Shown: positions 1-5,655 of the stretch, piece by piece
Position numbering within the stretch: the stretch's first letter is position 1
Layout: each line of letters starts with the position of its first letter
DNA from: Sulfurovum sp. bin170
GTDB lineage: Bacteria; Campylobacterota; Campylobacteria; Campylobacterales; Sulfurovaceae
NCBI RefSeq assembly: GCF_010892395.1
Contig: NZ_JAACKB010000115.1
Location: 1-7,772, forward strand
DNA length: 7,772 bases
Direction: 5' to 3'
Notes under the pieces: model-generated
What the model was told of the DNA's origin: nothing
Database searches by the model: none
What the model saw: only the letters and a program-made list of their open reading frames with translations
Position numbers and translations under genes: made by a program

Positions 1-20
1 GGACTAAAGTCTCCGATTCC
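1..20. repeat. Partial GGAATCGG-hairpin repeat at the window edge
   Basis: The first 20 bases, GGACTAAAGTCTCCGATTCC, align without gaps to positions 486-505 (GGTGTAAACACGCCGATTCC), inside the larger repeat between the DUF6394 gene and secF. The CCGATTCC half is identical. The other half forms a small hairpin with a TAAA loop, and its stem bases differ in a compensatory way (GAC/GTC here, GTG/CAC there). The element lies just past the stop codon of the DUF6394 gene and is probably cut by the window edge. A chance match is possible because only 20 bases are visible. Confidence 0.45.
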
Positions 21-32
21 AAAGGAGTTTAA

Positions 33-377
33 TTAAAAATCCTCTTTTGTCTTAGCACTCTCTACTATCGAAATAATCAAAGTATAACCATTGGCAATAA
101 TTGCTCCAATAACCAAACCTACAATAAGATTTACACTACTTCCATCGCCAAACTGAAACATAAAAAATGCAGGAAATAGATGCAAGTCAGCAACCAATGA
201 ACCTGCTAAAAGCTCTGCGGAGAGTAGATTACGAACACCAAGTTTTAGAATAGTGGAGATAAGATTAATGCTACCTGCGGCAAAAAGTGCAACGGCTGTG
301 TGTTCGTAGAGAAATGAGACACTGGTTGTTAGGCTCATTAGTGTAAAAAATATATAAAAGACTTTTCCCCAATTCAT
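33..377 (-). CDS. DUF6394-type small integral membrane protein
   Basis: This encodes a 114-residue, very hydrophobic protein with about four candidate membrane segments (roughly residues 4-22, 28-45, 62-80 and 85-107) and a short charged C-terminus ending SAKTKEDF. I recognise it as the uncharacterised DUF6394 family found next to secF in Campylobacterota; its function is unknown. The start at 377 (MNWGKVFYIFF) is preferred over an upstream ATG at 410 because AAGGAGTT lies about 6 bases before it, and the protein then begins directly at the first hydrophobic segment. It is the last visible gene of the yajC-secD-secF operon, same strand, separated from secF by 226 bp that contain a repeat element and a hairpin. 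A link to protein export is inferred from position only. Confidence 0.85.
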   Translation of the reverse strand: MNWGKVFYIFFTLMSLTTSVSFLYEHTAVALFAAGSINLISTILKLGVRNLLSAELLAGSLVADLHLFPAFFMFQFGDGSSVNLIVGLVIGAIIANGYTLIISIVESAKTKEDF

Positions 378-460
378 GATAGAACTCCTTGAAACAATTT
401 TAAAATACAAAAAAATTATATTTGAAAATGGTTTTTATCTAACATATACGAGATACAATG

Positions 461-560
461 CCAATGAATTAAGCTAAATAGTTCGGGTGTAAACACGCCG
501 ATTCCGAAAATGCGACTTGCATATAAGGAAACGATGGCTTCAGCCTCGCTAATTCATTGG
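461..560. repeat. 100-bp repeat element with 11-bp terminal inverted repeats
   Basis: CCAATGAATTA at 461-471 is perfectly inverted at 550-560, bounding a 100-bp unit in the gap between secF and the DUF6394 gene. The interior 475-549, read on the minus strand, aligns without gaps to 4001-4075 inside lnt: 75 positions, 8 mismatches by hand count, 6 of them clustered in the middle. The interior contains small palindromes (GGCTGAAGCC type, and GTGTAAACAC within a TTCGG...CCGAA pair), so single-stranded forms would fold. No transposase is present and no flanking target duplication is clear. It resembles a non-autonomous MITE or REP-type unit; its family name is unknown to me. Confidence 0.8.
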
Positions 561-595
561 GGTTGGGTATTGAATTTTCATTACCAGACCCCAAT
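556..595. other. Hairpin just downstream of secF
   Basis: ATTGGGGT (556-563) pairs with ACCCCAAT (588-595), and after a two-base internal mismatch GGTA (566-569) pairs with TACC (582-585). The left arm overlaps the end of the 100-bp repeat. On the minus strand it starts 8 bases after the secF stop and is not followed by a T-run, so it is not a canonical intrinsic terminator for the sec operon. It could protect the secF 3' end or lower downstream expression. On the plus strand it is followed by TTTTA. Confidence 0.45.
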
Positions 596-603
596 TTTAG
601 TTC

Positions 604-1578
604 CTACATAGTTCCTTGCTCAAACTGAGCTCTCATCTTCTCTTTCTCTTTCTCTCTTTTGAGTCCTGCTGCCTCTCTCTCTCTAAACTGCAAGATAGAG
701 AACTTCAACCACATCAAAATAGGAGATGCCACAAAGATTGAGGAGTATGTACCCACAACAACACCAACGAGTAGAGTAAAGCTAAACCCAGAGATAATCT
801 CACCACCAAAGATATAGAGGGTCAATACAACAAAGAATGTCGTAAGAGATGTCAAAGTCGTTCGTGAAAGTGTTCTAGTCACAGACTCATCAATTACATC
901 AGCCAAATCAGGTGATTTAATCGTTCGAATCCCCTCTCTAATTCTATCAAATACAATAACTGTATCGTTTAGAGAGTATCCAAGAATAGTCAGTAACGCT
1001 GCCAAAATAGGCAGATTGACATCTATTTGAAAAAGTGCCAATGCCCCCATAGCGATAATAATATCATGCGTCAGTGCAACAACAGATGCTATAGCAAAAC
1101 GCCACTCAAATCTGAATGAGATATATGCCAAGATACCAATAATTGCCCAAAACATCGCCATCAATCCTTTGGTCTTTAGCTCATCACCAACAGCAGGCCC
1201 CACCATATCAACCCGTCTGATTTCAAAAGCTCCTGAACCATCAAGAATTTTTCTTATCTCATCACCTGTATCTACATCTACTTTTTTTGAGCTGTTTTTG
1301 GTTCTAATCACTATCTCTGTGTCACTTCCAAAAAAAGTTACATTGGCTCCTTTGTAGCTCTCTACTTTACTTAGTCTATCTCTCACCTCTTGAATAGGTG
1401 CATCTTTCTCATACTGTACCTGAATCAGTGTACCACCAGCAAAGTCGATACCGTAGTTCAAACCCTTGGTAGCAAGAAATCCTAAAGAGAGAACCACTAG
1501 AACTATAGAGAAGATACCAAACTTTTTGGCATTTGTCATAAACCTTACAACAGGTCTGTTATACTTAAATACTTCCAT
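604..1578 (-). CDS. secF: Protein translocase subunit SecF
   Basis: SecF is an inner-membrane subunit of the SecDF complex, which uses the proton gradient to assist late steps of SecYEG/SecA export. The 324-residue protein has the expected layout: TM1 at about 20-37, the GIDFAGGT motif at 43-50, a periplasmic domain to about 125, VGPAVGDEL at 126-134, then five hydrophobic segments with the conserved LGYSLNDTVIVFDRIRE at 199-215, and a basic cytoplasmic tail rich in Lys and Glu. The start at 1578 is chosen over the longer frame from 1611 because its ATG overlaps the secD stop as TAATG, a GAGGGGAG ribosome site lies just upstream, and family members begin near MEVFKY. The overlap indicates translational coupling to secD. 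No key motif is missing. Confidence 0.97.
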   Translation of the reverse strand: MEVFKYNRPVVRFMTNAKKFGIFSIVLVVLSLGFLATKGLNYGIDFAGGTLIQVQYEKDAPIQEVRDRLSKVESYKGANVTFFGSDTEIVIRTKNSSKKVDVDTGDEIRKILDGSGAFEIRRVDMVGPAVGDELKTKGLMAMFWAIIGILAYISFRFEWRFAIASVVALTHDIIIAMGALALFQIDVNLPILAALLTILGYSLNDTVIVFDRIREGIRTIKSPDLADVIDESVTRTLSRTTLTSLTTFFVVLTLYIFGGEIISGFSFTLLVGVVVGTYSSIFVASPILMWLKFSILQFREREAAGLKREKEKEKMRAQFEQGTM

Positions 1579-3161
1579 TATTTTCTCCCCTCTGGTCTGA
1601 TTCCAAACCAAAACTGTAGTCTATCTTTTTTAATTTTTGGCAATATCCATTGATAGATACCATGTGTACCCAAAATAGCTGTGAGCATTGATGCCAAGAT
1701 ACCGATACTAATCGTCAAAGAGAACCCTTTAATAGGACCTGTACCATAAGCAAAAAGAACAACAGCTGCAATAAGTGTTGTGATATTCGCATCCCAAATC
1801 GCAGTAAAGGCGTTATTGTACCCCTGCTCTATCGACTTGGTAATCGAATTTCCTGCATGAAGTAGCTCCCTGATTCTCTCATTGATAATAACATTCGCAT
1901 CAACTGCCATACCAACGGTCAGAACAATACCTGCCATACCTGGCAAAGTAAGTGTTGCTTCAAACATAGACATCACCGCCAAGATGAGGAAGAGGTTTGC
2001 AATCAGTGCCGCATTGGAGATGGCTCCTGCCATACCATAATAGAAGAACATAAAAACAACAACTGCCAAGAAACCAATAATAAGAGCTATAGAACTAGCT
2101 TTAATACTATCAGCACCCAAACTTGGGCCAACACTTCTCTTCTCTTCAACCTGAACAGGGGCTAATAATGCACCTGAACGCAGAGCAATAGCGACATCAT
2201 GTGCCTCTTGTGGTGTGAAGTTTCCAGAGATTTGTCCAGAACCTCCACCGATTCGTTCACGAATTACAGGTGCAGAGTAGACCTTGCCATCAAGAACAAC
2301 TGCCATTCTCTTACCCACACTCTTTCCAGAAAAGTCACCAAATATCTTGGCTCCTTGACCATTAAGTTTGAAGCTAATAAGTGGTTGATTATTCTGCTGG
2401 TCATATCCAACTTTTGCATCAACAAGCATTGAACCATCTAAGATTGGTATAGAGTAGAGAAGATATTTTTGATTCTCATCAGCTACATCTCTCAAAATCA
2501 CATCACCAAACTGTTTTGCTTCTTCATCACTCATGGTATCGACTCGTGATGCTCTATCCTCATCCACTGCCATCATCTGAAGATGTGCTGCTTTTGCGAT
2601 AAGTGAGCGAATTCTCTGCTCATCTTCTGCTGTCTTAATCCCTGGAACTTCAACCAAGATTTTATCTTCACCCTGTTTAGCCACAGTAGGTTCTGCCAAA
2701 CCAAACATATTTAGACGATTTCGTATAGTATCAACAGCTTGATTAATGGCATTTTGTTTAGTATCTTCTATAAGCTTATCACTCATAATCAACTCAAAAT
2801 TCATACCATTTTTATTGACTGTAATATCCTTGAACTCCTCTGCCAAAATCTTAGTCACCTTTGGCAAATCATCCTTATCAAGAATCTCAAATATGACTTT
2901 TCCATCAGCTATCTTCAACTCATCAAATATAACATCTTCATCTTCCAAGTTATACTTAACAGTCGTACCGATAGATTTCACTTTGGACTCAACAGCTACC
3001 TCACTCTTGATACTAAGAAGCATATGTAAACCACCCTGCAAATCAAGACCTAATGTAATTTTTTTGCCCTCTTCACTCTGTGTCAATGAAGGAATCGAAA
3101 AGACCACCCCAAAAACAAAAGCAAAGAGAAATATAACAACTCTATAATTTAAACTATTCAT
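1578..3161 (-). CDS. secD: Protein translocase subunit SecD
   Basis: SecD partners SecF in the proton-driven SecDF complex that pulls secreted proteins into the periplasm. The 527-residue protein has an N-terminal TM at about 8-24, LGLDLQGG at 37-44, a large periplasmic region with RNRLNMFGLAEPTV (147-160) and EVPG (171-174), ALRSGALLAPV at 326-336, GPSLGADSI at 345-353, and then a C-terminal membrane domain of about five helices from 355 with GMAVDANVIINERIRE at 417-432. Length and motifs match a complete SecD of the shorter, Campylobacterota-like kind. It starts 3 bp after the yajC stop codon, with only a weak ribosome site, and its own stop overlaps the secF start. The three genes are therefore very probably co-transcribed and translationally coupled. 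Confidence 0.97.
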   Translation of the reverse strand: MNSLNYRVVIFLFAFVFGVVFSIPSLTQSEEGKKITLGLDLQGGLHMLLSIKSEVAVESKVKSIGTTVKYNLEDEDVIFDELKIADGKVIFEILDKDDLPKVTKILAEEFKDITVNKNGMNFELIMSDKLIEDTKQNAINQAVDTIRNRLNMFGLAEPTVAKQGEDKILVEVPGIKTAEDEQRIRSLIAKAAHLQMMAVDEDRASRVDTMSDEEAKQFGDVILRDVADENQKYLLYSIPILDGSMLVDAKVGYDQQNNQPLISFKLNGQGAKIFGDFSGKSVGKRMAVVLDGKVYSAPVIRERIGGGSGQISGNFTPQEAHDVAIALRSGALLAPVQVEEKRSVGPSLGADSIKASSIALIIGFLAVVVFMFFYYGMAGAISNAALIANLFLILAVMSMFEATLTLPGMAGIVLTVGMAVDANVIINERIRELLHAGNSITKSIEQGYNNAFTAIWDANITTLIAAVVLFAYGTGPIKGFSLTISIGILASMLTAILGTHGIYQWILPKIKKDRLQFWFGIRPEGRK

Positions 3162-3164
3162 CTC

Positions 3165-3425
3165 TTACGCTTCAACATTTTTTGATACGAAAGCTTTATC
3201 TAATTTTACGATATTCGTATCATTTAATTTAATTTTGATAAAATCCTCTTCAACTTTAACAACTTCAGCATAAATACCACCAGAAGTTAGTATTTTGTCA
3301 CCTTTAGTGAGTGATTCTAACATCTCTGCGTGAGATTTTTGCTGTTTTTGTTGGGGTCTGATAATCAAAAAGTAAAAAATTACAAATAAAATAATGAGGG
3401 GTAAAAATTGTGCTACTTGTTCCAT
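3165..3425 (-). CDS. yajC: Preprotein translocase subunit YajC
   Basis: YajC is a small single-span inner-membrane protein that associates with SecDF and the SecYEG translocon. The 86-residue protein has one hydrophobic segment at about 7-22 followed directly by the family signature RPQQKQQK (23-30). A cytoplasmic domain with KGDKILTSGGIYAEVVKVEEDFIKI follows, matching the usual GD.I.T.GGI pattern. Length is normal for the family. It is the first gene of the minus-strand sec operon. Its ATG at 3425 is preceded by AAAAGGATT, a good ribosome site, in a 14-bp gap shared with the divergent lnt gene. Any promoter must therefore lie inside the lnt coding sequence. Confidence 0.95.
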   Translation of the reverse strand: MEQVAQFLPLIILFVIFYFLIIRPQQKQQKSHAEMLESLTKGDKILTSGGIYAEVVKVEEDFIKIKLNDTNIVKLDKAFVSKNVEA

Positions 3426-3439
3426 GAGGGAATCCTTTT

Positions 3440-4837
3440 ATGTCTATAAAAATAATCGAGTATTTTACCATTAAGATAATAACAACAGGCTTTGTTATAG
3501 CCATTTTGAGTTCAGGAGCGATGTACCTTGATTGGCTGGGCTTCGTAAACCATTTTGTCAATACCATATTGGGAATACTCATGCTCTATTGGCTACTGCA
3601 AAGCGATAAAAAAGTTTGGTTTTGGGGTGGATTTTGGATAGGTGGGTTGTGGTTTTGGTGGATGTCTGTTAGCTTTTTTAACTATGGTTTTGCTTGGGCT
3701 ATTCCTCTTGGTGTACTGTTTCCTTCTCTTGTTTATGGGTTTGTTTTTTGGATTATTGCTAAGATTGCTGAGATTATAGGGCAAAAAATAGAAGGGCAGA
3801 CACATGGGTCTGCCCCTACGGTTTTGGTTATCAAAGCTTTAGCATTATTAGCTCTATCCTATTTGCATCCTCTAGGATTTGACTGGTTTAAACCTGAACT
3901 TATCTTTACCAATAGCTATTTGGGTATTGAAAAATGGCAGTTTGCTATTGTGCTTTTTGCCATCTCTATGACTATTTACAAACAAGGGCAACCACGAGGG
4001 GCGAGGCTAAAGCCATCGGTTCCTTATATGCAATCTATATGTTCGGAATCGGCGTGTTTACACCCGAACTATTTATCTCAAAGAAAGCTTAATCCATTAT
4101 TATATCTATTGCTAATTATATTAGCTTACCCCTTCTCATCACACTTTGATAAGAGACCACTACCAAAAAGTGGCATCGTACTATCCAACTCCATGACAAC
4201 AGTAGAGGACAAATGGAAACCAGAACTTCAACCGTTACATGTAGATATGGTTTTTAAGAAAATAGATAGAGCCATAGCAGAAAAAAAAGGTTTAATCATA
4301 TTTCCAGAGTCTATCTTTGCATTCTACTTAAACACACAACCAAACCTAATGACACTACTACAGGGTTATTCAAATGAAATTGCCATCGTCATAGGTGGAT
4401 TGTATTGGGATGATGGAATACCTAGAAACTCAACCTATATCTTTAAAGATGGGAAATTCAGTATAGCAAACAAAGCAGTTCTCGTCCCTTTTGGAGAGCA
4501 AAATCCTCTACCAAAATGGATGGGTAAAATAGTAAATGAGATATTTTTTGACGGAGCCCCTGACTATGTCGCCTCTGATGATGTTACAGACTACAGTATA
4601 AATGGTATAACCTACAGAAACGCCATCTGCTACGAAGGCTCTTCAGAAAAGCTATATAAAGGTGACCCAAAACAGATGATTTTAATCTCCAATAACGGCT
4701 GGGTTACACCATCAATTGAGCCAACTCAACAGAAGATACTGCTACAGTACTATAGTAAAAAGTATGGTACTACTATCTATCATTCTGCGAATATGTCTGC
4801 TTCTTATACTGTTCATAATGGGGAGGTTATTAAGTGA
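3440..4837 (+). CDS. lnt: Apolipoprotein N-acyltransferase Lnt with two repeat-derived insertions
   Basis: Lnt adds the third acyl chain to the N-terminal cysteine of lipoproteins in the inner membrane. The 465-residue protein has an N-terminal multi-helix region with the tryptophan-rich segment around 58-75, and a C-terminal carbon-nitrogen hydrolase domain from about 244. The catalytic triad is visible as E290 (FPES), K345 (NKAVLVPFGE) and C397 (ICYE). E353 and E399 match further conserved acids, and the K-to-C spacing of 52 equals that of E. coli Lnt. Residues about 119-127 and 183-212 are encoded by short palindromic repeats. Both lie in hydrophilic loops between membrane segments and the frame is kept, so the enzyme is probably still functional. 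The divergence from yajC with a 14-bp gap fits Campylobacterota gene order. GAGGGA before the ATG is the ribosome site. Confidence 0.93.
   Translation: MSIKIIEYFTIKIITTGFVIAILSSGAMYLDWLGFVNHFVNTILGILMLYWLLQSDKKVWFWGGFWIGGLWFWWMSVSFFNYGFAWAIPLGVLFPSLVYGFVFWIIAKIAEIIGQKIEGQTHGSAPTVLVIKALALLALSYLHPLGFDWFKPELIFTNSYLGIEKWQFAIVLFAISMTIYKQGQPRGARLKPSVPYMQSICSESACLHPNYLSQRKLNPLLYLLLIILAYPFSSHFDKRPLPKSGIVLSNSMTTVEDKWKPELQPLHVDMVFKKIDRAIAEKKGLIIFPESIFAFYLNTQPNLMTLLQGYSNEIAIVIGGLYWDDGIPRNSTYIFKDGKFSIANKAVLVPFGEQNPLPKWMGKIVNEIFFDGAPDYVASDDVTDYSINGITYRNAICYEGSSEKLYKGDPKQMILISNNGWVTPSIEPTQQKILLQYYSKKYGTTIYHSANMSASYTVHNGEVIK
3462..3470 (-). promoter_or_regulatory. Candidate extended -10 promoter for the yajC-secD-secF operon
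   Basis: Read on the minus strand this is TGGTAAAAT, an extended -10 (TGn plus TAAAAT, five of six to consensus) placed to start transcription about 30 bases before the yajC ATG. No convincing -35 is seen, which is common for extended -10 sites and for Campylobacterota sigma-70 promoters. It lies inside the first codons of lnt, as the 14-bp gap requires. The region is AT-rich, so a chance match is quite possible. Confidence 0.3.
3794..3820 (+). repeat. In-frame CGTAGGG-type hairpin repeat inside lnt
   Basis: GGGCAGAC (3794-3801) and GTCTGCCC (3808-3815) form a perfect 8-bp stem with a 6-base loop, followed by CTACG. On the minus strand it reads CGTAGGGGCAGACCC and onward, the same layout (CGTAGGG leader plus palindrome) as the two copies at 5490-5580. 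It encodes about nine residues (GQTHGSAPT) between two hydrophobic segments of Lnt. Local GC is much higher than in the surrounding lnt sequence, which supports insertion. Confidence 0.7.
3986..4075 (+). repeat. In-frame copy of the GGAATCGG repeat inside lnt
   Basis: 4001-4075 is a gapless match (67 of 75 positions by hand count) to the minus strand of 475-549, the repeat between secF and the DUF6394 gene. The preceding GGGCAACCACGAGGG (3986-4000) looks like one arm of another GGGCA-type hairpin repeat whose second arm is missing, so the insertion may be composite. Together they encode about 30 hydrophilic residues (183-212) with two cysteines, between two Lnt membrane segments. The 11-bp terminal inverted repeats of the intergenic copy are absent here, although AGCTTAATCCATT (4087-4099) resembles that end and may be coincidental. 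Confidence 0.85.
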
Positions 4838-4871
4838 ACATTATAACAGACAGATATGAGAAAAAACTAGC

Positions 4872-4877
4872 TATAAT
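4872..4877 (+). promoter_or_regulatory. Candidate -10 box of the toxin-antitoxin operon
   Basis: A perfect TATAAT lies 38 bases before the antitoxin ATG, in the 77-bp gap after lnt. The best -35 candidate is CAGACA at 4847-4852, with a long 19-base spacer, so the -35 match is weak. AAAAAGG at 4899-4905 is the ribosome site. AAGGTA occurs twice between the -10 box and the ATG, and a TTAAA...TTTAA dyad lies at 4884-4900. Phd/YefM antitoxins normally bind such sites to repress their own operon, but the dyad is too AT-rich to be called as an operator. Confidence 0.5.
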
Positions 4878-4914
4878 AAGGTATTAAAATAGATATTTAA
4901 AAAGGTACTTAATT

Positions 4915-5166
4915 ATGCAACTGATTCTATCAAACTACACAGCAAGTATTAGTGAACTAAAAAAATCACCAACAGAACTGCTCAAAAAAGCAGGTAATGA
5001 GGCTATTGCCATACTTAATCACAATACACCAAGTGCCTATCTTGTCCCCTCTGAAACCTATGAGAAGTTGATGGAGATGTTGGATGATTATATGCTCTAT
5101 AGAGAGGTAAAAGAGCGACTTGATAATGACTCTGACTACATAGAGGTTTCGCTAAATGAGCTATAA
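4915..5166 (+). CDS. Phd/YefM-family antitoxin (StbD-like)
   Basis: This 83-residue protein is the antitoxin of a type II toxin-antitoxin pair. The N-terminal part (SNYTASISELKKSPTELLKKAGNEAIAILNHNTPSAYLVPSETYEKL) has the Phd/YefM fold pattern: a DNA-binding N-terminus, the IAILNH strand and AYLVPSETYE. The acidic C-terminal tail (LDDYMLYREVKERLDNDSDYIEVSLNEL) is the expected toxin-neutralising segment. It resembles StbD-type antitoxins more than the ribbon-helix-helix RelB of E. coli. It is first in the operon, preceded by its own -10 box and ribosome site, and overlaps the toxin gene by 11 bp, so the two are translationally coupled. It should bind the toxin and, as a complex, repress its own promoter. 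Confidence 0.9.
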   Translation: MQLILSNYTASISELKKSPTELLKKAGNEAIAILNHNTPSAYLVPSETYEKLMEMLDDYMLYREVKERLDNDSDYIEVSLNEL

Positions 5167-5440
5167 ACTTGCCTTTCATAGAAAAGCACTAAAAGAGTGG
5201 GAACAGTTAGACAATAGTATCAAAGAGCAGTTCAAAAAGAAATTGGAAAAGCGACTAGAGACACCAAAAATACCTAAAGATAAGCTCCGTGGATTTGATA
5301 TGGTCTATAAAATCAAGCTCAAATCAGCAGGATATAGACTTGCTTATAGAGTCGAAGATGAAACCATAACCGTCTTGGTTTTGGTTGTTGGGAAGAGAGA
5401 AGATAATAAGGTTTATAAGATGCTTCATGGAAGAGTTTGA
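5156..5440 (+). CDS. relE: RelE-family mRNA interferase toxin
   Basis: This 94-residue protein aligns end to end, without gaps over most of its length, with E. coli RelE as I recall it (ALKEW near 11-15, KLRG 43-46, YKIKLKSAGYRL 51-62, VGKRE 78-82). RelE cleaves mRNA in the ribosomal A site. The residues important in E. coli RelE fall at the same numbers here: K52, K54, R61, R81 and Y87. The E. coli arginine at 83 is Asp here. The toxin therefore looks catalytically intact. Its start overlaps the antitoxin end by 11 bp. The partner is Phd/YefM-like rather than RelB, a known mix-and-match in RelE systems. Just downstream lie nested repeats and a possible terminator. Confidence 0.93.
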   Translation: MSYKLAFHRKALKEWEQLDNSIKEQFKKKLEKRLETPKIPKDKLRGFDMVYKIKLKSAGYRLAYRVEDETITVLVLVVGKREDNKVYKMLHGRV

Positions 5441-5489
5441 TTAAAACTCTCATATGCGTATCCCACCGAGGAGAGACTGTGAAAGAACT

Positions 5490-5580
5490 GTAGGGTGTCA
5501 ATTTATTGCACCACAAAATAGGTTAGAAACCTCTTTTTTATCTACCAATTTCATATTTGGTGCAATAAATTGCACCCTAC
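5490..5580. repeat. Inverted pair of CGTAGGG-type hairpin repeats
   Basis: GTAGGGTGTCAATTTATTGCACC (5490-5512, interrupted only by one extra T at 5498) is inverted at 5559-5580. Each arm is itself a near-perfect palindrome (GGTGCAAT-AA-ATTGCACC on the right). The layout, CGTAGGG followed by a palindrome, is the same as for the repeat at 3794-3820 in lnt, but the palindrome sequence differs. The 46-base spacer is AT-rich. Confidence 0.8.
5520..5539 (+). terminator. Possible intrinsic terminator after relE
   Basis: AGGTT (5520-5524) and AACCT (5528-5532) form a 5-bp stem with a 3-base loop, followed by C and six T residues (5534-5539). It lies about 80 bases after the relE stop, inside the nested element, and would end plus-strand transcription before the convergent nuclease pseudogene. 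The stem is short, so efficiency is doubtful, although the large surrounding inverted repeats could help. Confidence 0.3.
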
Positions 5581-5655
5581 GATTGAAATGCATAGGTTCT
5601 TTCACAGTCTCGGACGGATGGAAACGAGTCAGATTTATATTGCACCTAAAACACT

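Larger units (their letters stand above)
5473..5611. mobile_element. 139-bp MITE-like element with 16-bp inverted ends
   Basis: GAGACTGTGAAAGAAC (5473-5488) is perfectly inverted at 5596-5611. The element is flanked by a GGA direct repeat (5470-5472 and 5612-5614). Removing the element and one GGA restores repeat A exactly as seen at 6687-6721, apart from point changes, which is strong internal evidence for a real insertion with a 3-bp target duplication. It has no coding capacity and would need a transposase supplied elsewhere. Its interior holds two inverted copies of a CGTAGGG-type hairpin repeat. The left side between end and inner repeat is shorter than the right (1 versus 15 bases), suggesting a small deletion. 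Confidence 0.8.
5446..5628 (+). repeat. Repeat A copy split by a nested element
   Basis: The left part 5446-5472 matches 6681-6707 with one mismatch, and the right part 5615-5628 matches 6708-6721 with one mismatch. Together they rebuild an intact copy of the repeat with core GTATCCCACCGAGGACGG. The split occurs after CCGAGGA, and the intervening bases are the 139-bp element at 5473-5611 plus a duplicated GGA. The repeat begins 6 bases after the relE stop codon. Confidence 0.85.

Noticed and set aside
378..410. Longer start for the DUF6394 gene at 410
   Set aside because: The ribosome site AAGGAGTT lies within this extension, directly before the ATG at 377, and the extra residues are not hydrophobic like the family start.
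1579..1611. Upstream in-frame start for secF at 1611 (11 extra residues)
   Set aside because: It lies inside the secD end, lacks a ribosome site, and the TAATG overlap at 1578 with GAGGGGAG gives the expected family N-terminus.
3304..3582. Minus-strand open frame spanning the yajC-lnt junction
   Set aside because: It is a shadow of yajC and lnt in another frame; both real genes are clear.
4884..4900. TTAAA...TTTAA dyad as operator of the toxin-antitoxin operon
   Set aside because: Arms are only five AT bases in an AT-rich gap, so the match is not distinguishable from chance.
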